A stretch of DNA of 64,000 bases from Coriobacteriaceae bacterium AM113-163 (GTDB lineage: Bacteria > Actinomycetota > Coriobacteriia > Coriobacteriales > Coriobacteriaceae): the NCBI GenBank assembly GCA_027673765.1, contig JAQDWB010000002.1, positions 1,743 to 65,742 of the forward strand, in the 5' to 3' direction. The position numbers and the translations under genes are program-made. This document shows positions 10,074-19,275 of the stretch, piece by piece (the first letter of the stretch is position 1; every line of letters begins with the position of its first letter). The notes beneath the pieces were generated by a model. That model was given only the letters and a program-made list of their open reading frames with translations. It was not told the origin of the DNA and searched no databases.

Positions 10074-10949
10074 GTGTCGTGGGTTACAGCAGCATTTGCA
10101 TCAGCTTTCTTTGCCGGCATCACATCCATTTTGGCCAAATGCGGCATCAGGCACACCGACTCCGACGTTGCAACCGCCATCCGTACTTGCGTGGTGCTCG
10201 TATTTGCCTGGGCAATGGCGGGCATTTCTGGATCCATCGGAGCAATCGGCGCCATTCCCGCCAAAGCCTGGCTATTCCTCACCCTCTCGGGACTCGCCAC
10301 CGGCGCCTCGTGGATCTGTTACTTTAAGGCGCTCAGCATCGGAGACGTCAACAAGGTTGTACCCGTCGACAAGATGAGCACCGTGCTCGCCGTGCTGATC
10401 GCCATAGTGCTTTTTGGTGAGACAGGCAACCTGGCGGTCAAGCTCGTGGGAACCGCAGTTATCACGCTCGGCACGTTTTTGATGATCGAGAAAAAGCAGT
10501 CCGTCGGCGCAGAGCAAAAGCAAGACCGAGCCTGGCTCGCTTACGCCCTCGGCGCCGCCGTGTTCGCGGCACTCACCTCCGTCCTCGCCAAGATCGGCAT
10601 CGAAGGTGTCGAGTCAAACCTGGCCACGGCAATCCGCACCTGTGTGGTACTTGTTATGGCATGGGCAATCGTGGCTGCCAAGGGAAAGCTGGAGCAGGTC
10701 GCGCGCATTGACCCGCGCGAACTCGCATTTCTTGCGGCATCGGGCATTGCGACCGGCGCGTCGTGGCTGCTGTACTACTACGCCATCGCTGCAGGCCAGG
10801 TGAGCGTCGTCGTGCAAATCGACAAACTATCGATTGTCGTATCGGTGCTGTTCGCACGACTGGCCTTCAACGAAAAGCTGTCGCATCGAAGCGCCATCGG
10901 CCTTTTCCTCATCGTGCTGGGCACCGCCGCGCTCGCGATTTGGAAGTAG
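10074..10949 (+). CDS. EamA family transporter
   Basis: The 291-residue protein consists of two very similar EamA repeats of about 145 residues, each with roughly five membrane segments. The motif VATAIRTCVVLV occurs in repeat one and nearly unchanged in repeat two (LATAIRTCVVLV), a clear internal duplication. The start is a GTG at 10074 with GAGGAGG upstream. It is separate from the ABC operon by 68 bases. The substrate is unknown. Confidence 0.9.
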   Translation: MSWVTAAFASAFFAGITSILAKCGIRHTDSDVATAIRTCVVLVFAWAMAGISGSIGAIGAIPAKAWLFLTLSGLATGASWICYFKALSIGDVNKVVPVDKMSTVLAVLIAIVLFGETGNLAVKLVGTAVITLGTFLMIEKKQSVGAEQKQDRAWLAYALGAAVFAALTSVLAKIGIEGVESNLATAIRTCVVLVMAWAIVAAKGKLEQVARIDPRELAFLAASGIATGASWLLYYYAIAAGQVSVVVQIDKLSIVVSVLFARLAFNEKLSHRSAIGLFLIVLGTAALAIWK

Positions 10950-11043
10950 CGTCGGTGCCAGGCGAGATTCAGTCCACCCGCAAATCCGTGACACAGCGCC
11001 CACACCGGGCTTGAGATGTTTGTATTGCCCGCGCGCTACCGTG

Positions 11044-12348
11044 CTACTTGCGCAGCGGCTTGGGCAGCGGAATGCCCGCCGCGATGACGGCGGCGATGAT
11101 CATGCAGACGATACCCTTGAGCGGGAAGCACATGAGCAGCAGGCCCACAACCATGACCGGCTGACGCATAACGGCGCCCATCGTCGAGGCGGTGCAGACG
11201 GCGACGCAAAAGACCGGATCGGCGCCGGTGAGGATGGCAAGACCATAGCCCAGGCTCACACCCGAGAAGATAACCGGGAAGAAGTGGCCGCCACGCCAAC
11301 CAAGGTTGATGAGGGCGGGCGTCAGCATGGCCTTAACAAGACCGGTCGCGATAAGCACGCCGGCGGGAATGGTCAGATAGGTCTCCATGAGCACGTCGGC
11401 TTGGGTCTCGCCGGCAAACATGGTGTAGGGCAGGACCGTGCCACAGATGGCGAGCGCCAGACCGGCTAGCATGGCCTTGACGACAGGGCGCTCCCCTATG
11501 GTGTGGGCCAACGCCTCGCTCGCGTGCTCCGAGACAAAGTACAGCCAGCCGCAGACCGTACCGATGAGTGCCAGGGGAATAAGCCAGACAAGCTCAAGGT
11601 TGCCCACCTGGGCAGCCTCGAACCTCGGCATACCCATACCGCCGCCCATAAGCTGTCCGAGCAGCAGATAGGTGCCCAGGCCGCCGGCAATCGCGATGCC
11701 GTAGACCACGGTCTTTTGCGCCTTGGGCAGCTTGATGGTGATCTCGTCGGAGGCGGAATCCTCGTCTTCGTTGGCGCCCTGGCCATCGGCGCTACCGGCG
11801 AGCGGCGCCACAAAACCAAAGACGGGCGCGGTAAAGAGCGCCGTCAGGGCGGCCTGGGTACCCAGCAGCGTGAGCTGCCTAAACTCGGCACCAAAGCGAC
11901 GCATGCGGTCGCCGACCCAGCTGCACAGACCCGCGATAACGCCGGTCAGGCCGGCCTCCGGTCCAATGCTTCCGCCAAACAGCAGCGGCAGCAACGCCGC
12001 GAGCGAAAGCTTGCCCAGGTTGTCGTACGGATAGCGACCGTCTTGCTTAACCTTGGCCATTACCTGGTTGAGGTCATCGGTCTTGGTGCCCGTAAGCTTT
12101 TCGTACAGGCCGATCAGCAGGCCGCCCAGCAGGCAGACGAAAAACGGATACGGCAAAAACCCGAACGGGCCGCTCGCGAGCTCGGGTGAAGCGACGCCCA
12201 GCATATGCGGGATCTCGGTCCATAGATAGTCGATACCGCGCTCCATCGCAAAGAAGAACAGCCAGACCGCGGTGCCCGCAAACGCACCGGTCGCAGCCAC
12301 GCTCACTAAGAACAGCGCACGGTTTTTGGGTTTTGCAAGGGTATCCAT
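11044..12348 (-). CDS. ClC family chloride channel / H+ antiporter
   Basis: The 434-residue polytopic protein has ClC hallmarks: the GSIGPEAGLTG segment that carries the gating glutamate (near residue 128) and the second conserved GWRGGHFFPVIFSG region near residue 345. There is an extra acidic insertion (EDEDSASDE) around residue 195. ATG at 12348 is preceded by GGGAGGT. ClC proteins move chloride or fluoride, often with proton exchange. No fluoride-riboswitch signature is visible upstream, so chloride/H+ exchange is the default reading. Confidence 0.88.
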   Translation of the reverse strand: MDTLAKPKNRALFLVSVAATGAFAGTAVWLFFFAMERGIDYLWTEIPHMLGVASPELASGPFGFLPYPFFVCLLGGLLIGLYEKLTGTKTDDLNQVMAKVKQDGRYPYDNLGKLSLAALLPLLFGGSIGPEAGLTGVIAGLCSWVGDRMRRFGAEFRQLTLLGTQAALTALFTAPVFGFVAPLAGSADGQGANEDEDSASDEITIKLPKAQKTVVYGIAIAGGLGTYLLLGQLMGGGMGMPRFEAAQVGNLELVWLIPLALIGTVCGWLYFVSEHASEALAHTIGERPVVKAMLAGLALAICGTVLPYTMFAGETQADVLMETYLTIPAGVLIATGLVKAMLTPALINLGWRGGHFFPVIFSGVSLGYGLAILTGADPVFCVAVCTASTMGAVMRQPVMVVGLLLMCFPLKGIVCMIIAAVIAAGIPLPKPLRK

Positions 12349-12473
12349 CGGGACCTCCCGTGGTCAAATCGACAAAGATACGTTTTATTGTAGGACGAGC
12401 AGGCCTCGGGCGGGCTAACCATCTACGCCGCGAACGGTGCCGTTGGGTGCCGCACGAGCGATGAGCCTAAGGC

Positions 12474-13007
12474 TTAGGCGCCGATAATCGATGCGATTTG
12501 ACGCAGGTCGTCGGCAAAGTAGATGCCGGTCTGGCGCTGCGGGCTCGATAGGCCCTTGTCGATCATGCGCCCGAGCAGCGACTTAAGATCGTTGTAGTAG
12601 CCCCCGAGGTTGTACAGGATGCACGGCGCATCGAGATGCCCCAACGACACGGCGGACATGACCTCGGCAATCTCCTCGAGCGTGCCCGTACCGCCCGGGA
12701 AGGCGATGAACGCGTCGCCGAGCTCGATCATCTTGGCCTTACGCTCGGCCATGTCACTCGTCACGATGAGATCGTCAATACCGTCGTGTTGAAACTCTGC
12801 CTCGATAAAAAAGCTCGGCTCAACGCCCGTCACATGCCCGCCAGCATTGAGCACGCTATCGGCAAGCGCGCCCATCAGGCCCGACTTGGAGCCGCCGTAT
12901 ACCAGCGCGTGGCCGTTGGAGCCAATCCACGTGCCGAGCTCTCGCACTGCAGGCAGAAACGCCGGGTCGTTGCCGACGCTCGCGCCCAGGTATACCGTGA
13001 TATTCAT
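12474..13007 (-). CDS. LOG family protein (TIGR00730)
   Basis: The 177-residue protein has the two family motifs: GGSKSGLMG (about residues 58-66) and PGGTGTLEE (about 102-110), the phosphate- and ribose-binding signature of LOG-type nucleotide 5'-monophosphate phosphoribohydrolases. They cleave the base from cytokinin-type or purine monophosphates. Length is normal. The start at 13007 follows GAGGGGGA. In bacteria the physiological substrate is usually not known. Confidence 0.92.
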   Translation of the reverse strand: MNITVYLGASVGNDPAFLPAVRELGTWIGSNGHALVYGGSKSGLMGALADSVLNAGGHVTGVEPSFFIEAEFQHDGIDDLIVTSDMAERKAKMIELGDAFIAFPGGTGTLEEIAEVMSAVSLGHLDAPCILYNLGGYYNDLKSLLGRMIDKGLSSPQRQTGIYFADDLRQIASIIGA

Positions 13008-13043
13008 ATTCAGTCCCCCTCGTCGTGACGCGCGTCGCCCGTT

Positions 13044-13469
13044 CTAGCGTTGGCGTCGGCGATATTCGCGCACACGGCGCGACAGGTCGGCGAGCTCGTC
13101 ACGATCGAGCTCTTCCAGGTGCTCAAGATCGTCCATAAAGCGCGCCATGGTGTCCTTTTGACGCATCTTGATGAGCGTGTTGCAGTAGTTCACCGCCACG
13201 CCCGTGAGCATGGCGATGTAGAAGATGCTGATGACGCTCAAAACGACGGTGATAGCGCGGGCAACCGGCGTCTCGGCCGGGATATCACCGAAGCCGATCG
13301 TCGATACGGTCTCAAAGCTAAACCAGAGGCCGTCGCCAAACGTGAGGGTCGTGGGCTCGGACAGCCAGACGGCCGTCGAGCACAGCAGATAGAAGACGAG
13401 AAACAGGCCCGTGATGCGCGCAAAGCCAGCCTGGCGCAACACGTCGGCAAGCGTCCTCAACTTGTTCAT
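13044..13469 (-). CDS. Two-helix potassium channel family protein
   Basis: The 141-residue protein has two membrane helices (about residues 17-37 and 68-92) around a pore loop with selectivity filter TIGFGD (57-62), the minimal Ion_trans_2 potassium-channel architecture. It is followed by a charged C-terminal tail rich in Arg and Glu that probably forms a coiled coil. The ATG at 13469 with AAGAGGT is preferred over a longer open frame whose first 35 residues run into a palindromic repeat. No ligand-binding RCK domain is present. Confidence 0.88.
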   Translation of the reverse strand: MNKLRTLADVLRQAGFARITGLFLVFYLLCSTAVWLSEPTTLTFGDGLWFSFETVSTIGFGDIPAETPVARAITVVLSVISIFYIAMLTGVAVNYCNTLIKMRQKDTMARFMDDLEHLEELDRDELADLSRRVREYRRRQR

Positions 13470-13540
13470 CGCGACCTCTTTTCCCAGACGCCCAATCACA
13501 TTCGCTCGGTATTGTCCCACGCCTCCCCCGCAAACGGAAC

Positions 13541-13596
13541 TAGTCATTGGGGACGTTCTTAAATGACTAGTCAAACAAGAACGTCCCCAATGACTA
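13541..13596. repeat. REP-like palindrome, GGGGACGTTCTT family
   Basis: TAGTCATTGGGGACGTTCTT (13541-13560) is exactly inverted as AAGAACGTCCCCAATGACTA (13577-13596) around a loop holding a third ATGACTAGT. Other copies of this family lie at 22501-22708 and 23771-23826. It sits between divergent genes. Confidence 0.85.
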
Positions 13597-13682
13597 CCTG
13601 ACCGTTTAGCGGTGCGGTGGCTGAGTGGGCAGGTTGAGCTGGTATCCTTATGTGATACTGTCTCGACTCGATAGGATTACAT

Positions 13683-16487
13683 GTGAAACCTTCCGCCATC
13701 CTTCGTTTGGCTCTATATCGCACCCTAGCCGTCGCGGTTGCCGTACTCACCGTACTGAGCGCCGTCATGCCTGCCCCCGCCTTTGCCGCCGACTCCGACC
13801 GCCAGGTCAAGACGGTCCGCGTTGGCTGGCTCGTCAACAACAAAGGCTTCCAGGAAGGCACGCCGGGCGAGCGCCTCTCGGGATGGGGCTACGAGTACCT
13901 CCAGACCCTCTCGTATTACACAAAGGGCTGGCAATACGAATACGTTAGCGGCACCTTCTCCGAGCTTATGGACATGCTCGAGGCAGGCGAAATCGACCTC
14001 ATGCCCAACATCTCGTATTCGGCAGAACGCGAGCAGAAGCTGCTCTTTTCCTCAAATCCCGAGGGCACCGAGCGCTACTATATCTACGCCAGGCCCGACC
14101 GCGACGATCTAGCCAAGGGTGACCCTCAGGCGCTCCAAGGCCTCACCATCGGCTGCAACTCTGGCGTTATGCAAACTATCGTCGGCCAGCAGTGGCTCGC
14201 CAACGAAGACGTTACCTGCACCTATAAAGAAATCGACACCGGCAGCGCCCTCTTTGAGGCGCTTGCAGACGGCGAGGTCGACGCCGTCATCATGAACGAC
14301 ACCATTTCGTCGCCCGATGCGTCACCCATGTTCTACGTAGGCTCGAGCGACTACTATTTTGCCGTTCCCAAAAGCCGCCCTGACCTGATGAACGACATCA
14401 ACGCCGCCATGACGACCATCGCCCGCGATAACCCGCGCTATAACGAGGAAGTCAAAACGAGTTACTCGACCCAAAACAGTGGCTCGTCATCGCTCACCGG
14501 CACCGAGACCACCTGGCTCAAAGAAAACGGCAATACCATCACGCTCGGCTATCTTAAAAACCAACTTCCCTACTGTACGCAAAATGACGACGGCGAGATG
14601 GAAGGGTCGCTCGCCTCGCTTGCAACGACGTTGCACGACAAGTTTGACATTACGGTCAAAACAATCGCACTCTCGAACAACAAGCAAATGATCAAAGCCC
14701 TTTCCAACGGAACCATCGATGTCGCCCTGCCGTTGTTTCGCGACTACTGGCTCGCCGAGCAGACAGGGGTCATCCAGTCAAACTCGATGGGAACGGTTTC
14801 GCTGACCGCCATTCACAATGGCAAAAACCTGAACAGCGACCTTAAGAACATCGCTTGTACAAAGAGCACAATCGTTAACCGTTTTGAGCTCGAAAGTCTC
14901 TTTCCGAACGCAACGGTAACCGAGTATTCGAATGACGGCGAGGTGCTCAAAGCCCTCGATGAGGGGAAGGCACGTTGCATCATTGTCCCCAGCACGCGCC
15001 TGGAAACTCTCCGCGACATCTACGACATCGAGGATTTCGAAACACAGGAACTCACCAACACGGCACAACTATCGTGTTTAATTTCGCGCGGCAAGCCCGA
15101 GCTGCTGGGAATCATCAATAAGGGCATCGTCAATGCAGGTGAATCGCTCTCTGCAAACAGCTATTTCCCCACATCGTACTCGGCGCAAGAATCGGATGCG
15201 TTCCGACTTCTCTACCGCAACCGCATCGTCATTGCGGCAGTCGTCATCTGCATTTTGCTCACCGGCATCGTCATCCTTGTCTGGTCGCTTTACCGCGCAC
15301 AGGAGGAACGGCAGAAAGCCGATGCCGCCAACGCCGCCAAAACCGCTTTCCTCACGCGCATGAGCCACGACATCCGCACGCCGCTCAACGGCATCCTGGG
15401 CCTTATCGAAATTGAGGAATTGAGAGAAGGCGACATGCAGGTCGCCCGCGAAAGCCGCGCCAAGGCGCGCGTTGCCGCCAATCACCTGCTGTCACTGATT
15501 AACGACATCCTCGAGATGGGCAGGATCGAGGAGCGCAAAGTGACGCTCGAGCACGAATCATTCAACCTTAAAGAGCTGTGCGACAATGCGCTCGTACTGT
15601 GCAAGCTCCGCGCATCGGACCGCGGCATAACCATGCTCGACACCAGCGAGCCCTACGCTGTCGACCAATATATGATCGGCAGCCCCACCCATATTCGGCA
15701 GATCCTTGTCAACCTGCTCGACAACAGCATCAAGTACAACAAGCACGGAGGCACCGTCACGTTCTCATCGACCATCAAGCCGGTCGACGACGAGCACGCC
15801 GTGTTTTGCTTTAGCGTCTCGGACACCGGCATCGGCATGTCGCCCGAGTTTCTAAAGCACATCTACGAACCGTTTGCCCAAGAGGGCAACGATGCCCGCA
15901 GTAAATTTCAGGGAACTGGCATGGGCATGCCGATCGTCAAATCGCTCATAGACATGATGGGCGGCACGATTGAGATTTCGAGCGAGGTCGGCATGGGAAG
16001 TACGTTCAACGTCCAGATTCCGCTCGATATCGACAAGAACCCTCAGGCAAGAGAAGGTGCGGACGAGCAGGCGATCAGCTGCTCGCTTGCCGGCATGAAC
16101 GTTCTTTTGGCCGAAGACAACGAGCTCAATGCCGAAATTGCCCAGGCCCTGCTCGAAAGCGAAGGCATCGTCGTAACTCGCGCCGCCGACGGCAAAGAAG
16201 CGGTCGAACTATACACTAGTCGTCCCGCCGGCAGCTTCGATGCGATCCTGATGGACATCATGATGCCGGGTATGGATGGCTACGAGGCAACTCGCGCGAT
16301 TCGTCTGAGCGAGAAGGCCGATGCAGCCGACATCCCCATCATCGCGCTCACCGCCAATGCCTTTGCCGAGGACGCCAAGGCGGCACACGATGCCGGCATG
16401 AACGCCCATCTGCCCAAACCGCTCGACTTTAACAAGCTCAAAAACATCCTCTCCCGCATCAAGAAAAACGGAACTGTTTCGCTATAG
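13683..16487 (+). CDS. BvgS-like hybrid sensor kinase with two fused solute-binding domains
   Basis: The 934-residue protein reads: signal peptide (1-35), two extracytoplasmic family-3 solute-binding (Venus flytrap) domains (about 38-265 and 278-500), one membrane helix (about 515-537), HisKA with phospho-His in MSHDIRTPLNGI (about 559), HATPase (about 660-775) and a C-terminal receiver with the LMDIMMPGMDG phospho-Asp. It is predicted to sense a small polar ligand outside the cell and pass phosphate internally. The GTG start has AGGA six bases upstream. No DNA-binding output domain is present, so a separate regulator must exist. The gene at 17083 is a split relative. Confidence 0.93.
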   Translation: MKPSAILRLALYRTLAVAVAVLTVLSAVMPAPAFAADSDRQVKTVRVGWLVNNKGFQEGTPGERLSGWGYEYLQTLSYYTKGWQYEYVSGTFSELMDMLEAGEIDLMPNISYSAEREQKLLFSSNPEGTERYYIYARPDRDDLAKGDPQALQGLTIGCNSGVMQTIVGQQWLANEDVTCTYKEIDTGSALFEALADGEVDAVIMNDTISSPDASPMFYVGSSDYYFAVPKSRPDLMNDINAAMTTIARDNPRYNEEVKTSYSTQNSGSSSLTGTETTWLKENGNTITLGYLKNQLPYCTQNDDGEMEGSLASLATTLHDKFDITVKTIALSNNKQMIKALSNGTIDVALPLFRDYWLAEQTGVIQSNSMGTVSLTAIHNGKNLNSDLKNIACTKSTIVNRFELESLFPNATVTEYSNDGEVLKALDEGKARCIIVPSTRLETLRDIYDIEDFETQELTNTAQLSCLISRGKPELLGIINKGIVNAGESLSANSYFPTSYSAQESDAFRLLYRNRIVIAAVVICILLTGIVILVWSLYRAQEERQKADAANAAKTAFLTRMSHDIRTPLNGILGLIEIEELREGDMQVARESRAKARVAANHLLSLINDILEMGRIEERKVTLEHESFNLKELCDNALVLCKLRASDRGITMLDTSEPYAVDQYMIGSPTHIRQILVNLLDNSIKYNKHGGTVTFSSTIKPVDDEHAVFCFSVSDTGIGMSPEFLKHIYEPFAQEGNDARSKFQGTGMGMPIVKSLIDMMGGTIEISSEVGMGSTFNVQIPLDIDKNPQAREGADEQAISCSLAGMNVLLAEDNELNAEIAQALLESEGIVVTRAADGKEAVELYTSRPAGSFDAILMDIMMPGMDGYEATRAIRLSEKADAADIPIIALTANAFAEDAKAAHDAGMNAHLPKPLDFNKLKNILSRIKKNGTVSL

Positions 16488-16529
16488 TTTGTGCCCACCC
16501 ACCATGCACAGTTAGAAAGGAAGCCAACG

Positions 16530-17009
16530 ATGTTTAGGCCCTTACGTCGAAAGAAACGCGCCATCACTGACGAGGAAGCGCGCGAGTTGCTCGCTATCTG
16601 CAAGCGCGGTGTCTTTGCCGTCAACGGCGATGGTGGCTACCCGTATGCCATTCCCGTCAACTACTTCTTTGACGCCGAGCACGACAAGATTTATTTCCAT
16701 GGTGCCAAGGCTGGCCACAAGGTCGATTCACTCAGGCGTGATGATAAAGTCTGCTTTACCGTTTACGGCAACGAGTGGTACAAGGACGACGACTGGGCTC
16801 CCTACGTTATGAGTACCGTGGTCTTTGGCCGTTGTCGCCTGGTAGATGAGGCGCCTGCGTTTATCGAGGACAAAGTCCGCCAGCTCGCGCTTAAGTACTA
16901 CCCTTCTGCCGAAGAAGTCGAGGAGGAAATCGCCAAAGACATCAAGGGTGTCCAGCTCTACGAGATTTCGATTGAACATCTTTGCGGCAAGCAGATTCAT
17001 GAAAAGTAA
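16530..17009 (+). CDS. Pyridoxamine 5'-phosphate oxidase-like flavin/split-barrel protein
   Basis: The 159-residue protein belongs to the split-barrel FMN-binding superfamily. The N-terminal half carries the typical CKRGVFAVNGDGGYPYAIPV strand pair and the HGAKAGHKVDSLR segment found in Nim-like and general-stress PPOX proteins. The ATG at 16530 with GTTAGAAAGGA is preferred to an upstream GTG. It is probably an FMN- or F420-dependent reductase of small molecules, but the specific activity is not readable from sequence. A long hairpin follows. Confidence 0.85.
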   Translation: MFRPLRRKKRAITDEEARELLAICKRGVFAVNGDGGYPYAIPVNYFFDAEHDKIYFHGAKAGHKVDSLRRDDKVCFTVYGNEWYKDDDWAPYVMSTVVFGRCRLVDEAPAFIEDKVRQLALKYYPSAEEVEEEIAKDIKGVQLYEISIEHLCGKQIHEK

Positions 17010-17036
17010 GCCTAAAAGCAGGTCTTGCAAATAGCG

Positions 17037-17080
17037 ATATGGCCCGGTTCCAACCAACAGTGGTTGGAACCGGGCCATAT
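17037..17080. terminator. Perfect 20-bp hairpin between converging genes
   Basis: ATATGGCCCGGTTCCAACCA (17037-17056) is followed by a four-base loop and its exact complement (17061-17080). It lies between the PPOX-like gene and the kinase gene and is probably a bidirectional terminator, although the T-run is short. Confidence 0.75.
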
Positions 17081-17082
17081 GC

Positions 17083-19275
17083 TTATGAAGCGGCGGCAGC
17101 TATGTGCTCAAGCGCCTCAATGAGCTCCTGCGAACTCACGGGTTTGCTCAGGTGCGCGTTCATACCCGCCTCGCGCGAAAGCCTACGGTCGTCGGCAAAG
17201 GCATTGGCGCTCACGGCGATAATCGGTGTAGTCGCGGCATCCTCGCGGTCGAGCGCTCGAATCTGGCGCGTGGCCTCAAGACCATCGATACCAGGCATCA
17301 TAATGTCCATCAACACCACGTCGTACTCGTGCGATGCGCTCACGGCAAACGTCTCGACGGCAGACTCGCCATCTTTAACATGTGTCACGACAGCACCGGC
17401 GCGGTCGAGCGTAAACTGTGCGATCTCGGCATTCAGGTCGTTGTCCTCTACGAGCAAAACACGCAGGCCCTGGAGCGTATCGTTGTCGCCTGCATCCACG
17501 GAAACCGTCTGGGGAATCTCGGATTGCTTGCACCTCTCAAACGGCAGGCGGATGGTAAACGTCGTCCCCTGCCCCATGGCGCTCGTAAAGCTCATGGTTC
17601 CGCCCATAAGCTCGACTAACTGTTTGGCAATAGACACACCCAGGCCAGTTCCCGATAAAGCGCCTTCCACCTGTTGTTTCTCGCGGGTAAACGGCTCGTA
17701 GATGTGCTGTTGGAACTCCTCGCTCATACCAACGCCGTTATCGGCGATCGTGTATTCATAGACGGAGATGCCGTCCATCGGCTCCACCTCGCGACACGTC
17801 ATGCGAACATAGCCGCCCCGACGGTTGTACTTGACGGCGTTGCCGGCAATATTGGCCAACAGGCGCTTAAGGTGCGTCACGCTCGCTCTAACATAGGGAT
17901 GATCGAGAGCCTCCTGGTCACAGATAATTGTCACCAGACGTTCCTCGGCCTGGCGCTCCAGAATATCGCGCACTTCATAGTTGAGGGCCACCAAATTTGT
18001 GGGCACGAGGTCCAGGCTGACCTGCCCGCTCTCCAGGCGACTCATATCGAGTGCCTCGTTCGCAAGGTCGAGCAGCAGTCCCGACGCCGTCCAGATCTTT
18101 GAGCGGCACTCAGTCTGCTTTTGCAGGTCGTCTGCATTGGCATTGCCCACCTCGACCATACCGCGAATGCCGTTGATGGGCGTGCGCAGGTCGTGGCTCA
18201 TGCGACGCAGGAACTCCGTCTTTGCAGAGTTGGCAGACGAGGCTTCGCGCGCTGCTTTTGCCAGCTTGTCGCCATAGTCGCGCTCCTGCAGCAACAGGTC
18301 GGCAAAGCGTTGGCGCTCGGCGCGGCGGCGCGCCAACACAACAGTGGCTATAACACCGCCGTAGAGCGCCAATACACTGGCAACAACAGCGGCGACAACC
18401 TCAAAGTAACGCTGCGCGGGCGCATAGGTGTACACGTAAAAATTGCACGCTTTACCAAATGTGCCCAGATACCACTCTCCGTTGGCATTGACCAATCTGA
18501 CCTTACCAGCCAGGCAACGCTCCTTAATGCCGTTGACAATGATGGCATCCGTCGCAGGCAAATCGAACACGCCTGACACGGCGGGCTCGACAGCGTTGGT
18601 CGCAACGACCTTACCGTCGTTTTCGATCACGATATTGCCGCTATCGATAGTCTCATAACCATCGAGCAAGCTCTGCAACTTGAGCGTATTGCTCGCGACC
18701 GCCTTGGCGCTCTGGTGCCTCACCGCGACAACGATGCCCTCACCGTCCCGCCGGGCCACGCAGCCAATGTCTGCGACCGAATCGTCCGCAAGCGTAATGC
18801 GAGCGGTATAGGACTTAAGCGGATGGGCTGCCACCTCCAGCACAGGCGCCTCTTTGAAATTCGCAGCGAGCGACTCGTAGCCCACGTCATCCTTCGAGGA
18901 CTCGGACACCAAGTTGCCCGATCCGTCAGTCACGATCAGCGCCGTCACATTAAACTGGTCAGCATATTGCTCCAGCGTAGCGTTATCCACCGAGCCGTCG
19001 CGCTCCATATTGCGCGCCGCCTCTCCGGCAATCTCCATAACGCGAATCAGGTTTTTGGTCGCATAGGCGTTGTTGAACGCATCGTAGGAAAGGCTCTGCG
19101 TCGCCACGTAATTGACAGCTTCGGCAAAGCGCTGTTCGGCCTGAGCTGTCGTGTAACCGTAGCTCATCACGCCGGCAACAGCCGAGAGCGCCATCCCCAA
19201 CAGGGCGGCAAAGAGCCATACCCGGGCCGAGCGATCGTCCCGCTCATCTGCGGTGTGGTCGGGTGCATCAATCAC
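17083..19275 (-). CDS. Hybrid sensor histidine kinase / response regulator
   Basis: The 730-residue protein has a first membrane helix (about 18-42), an extracytoplasmic sensor region of about 240 residues, a second helix (about 288-312), a short coiled coil, HisKA with MSHDLRTPINGI (about 355), HATPase (about 465-580) and a receiver with VLLVEDNDLNAEIAQ and LMDIMMPGIDG. It begins at a GTG that overlaps the stop of the solute-binding lipoprotein gene by four bases, so kinase and binding protein are translationally coupled. Its kinase-receiver half closely resembles that of the 934-residue protein nearby. Confidence 0.93.
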   Translation of the reverse strand: MIDAPDHTADERDDRSARVWLFAALLGMALSAVAGVMSYGYTTAQAEQRFAEAVNYVATQSLSYDAFNNAYATKNLIRVMEIAGEAARNMERDGSVDNATLEQYADQFNVTALIVTDGSGNLVSESSKDDVGYESLAANFKEAPVLEVAAHPLKSYTARITLADDSVADIGCVARRDGEGIVVAVRHQSAKAVASNTLKLQSLLDGYETIDSGNIVIENDGKVVATNAVEPAVSGVFDLPATDAIIVNGIKERCLAGKVRLVNANGEWYLGTFGKACNFYVYTYAPAQRYFEVVAAVVASVLALYGGVIATVVLARRRAERQRFADLLLQERDYGDKLAKAAREASSANSAKTEFLRRMSHDLRTPINGIRGMVEVGNANADDLQKQTECRSKIWTASGLLLDLANEALDMSRLESGQVSLDLVPTNLVALNYEVRDILERQAEERLVTIICDQEALDHPYVRASVTHLKRLLANIAGNAVKYNRRGGYVRMTCREVEPMDGISVYEYTIADNGVGMSEEFQQHIYEPFTREKQQVEGALSGTGLGVSIAKQLVELMGGTMSFTSAMGQGTTFTIRLPFERCKQSEIPQTVSVDAGDNDTLQGLRVLLVEDNDLNAEIAQFTLDRAGAVVTHVKDGESAVETFAVSASHEYDVVLMDIMMPGIDGLEATRQIRALDREDAATTPIIAVSANAFADDRRLSREAGMNAHLSKPVSSQELIEALEHIAAAAS

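Noticed and set aside
12349..12473. Fluoride riboswitch upstream of the ClC gene
   Set aside because: The conserved GGCGAUGG and pseudoknot elements of the fluoride aptamer are not visible in the leader.
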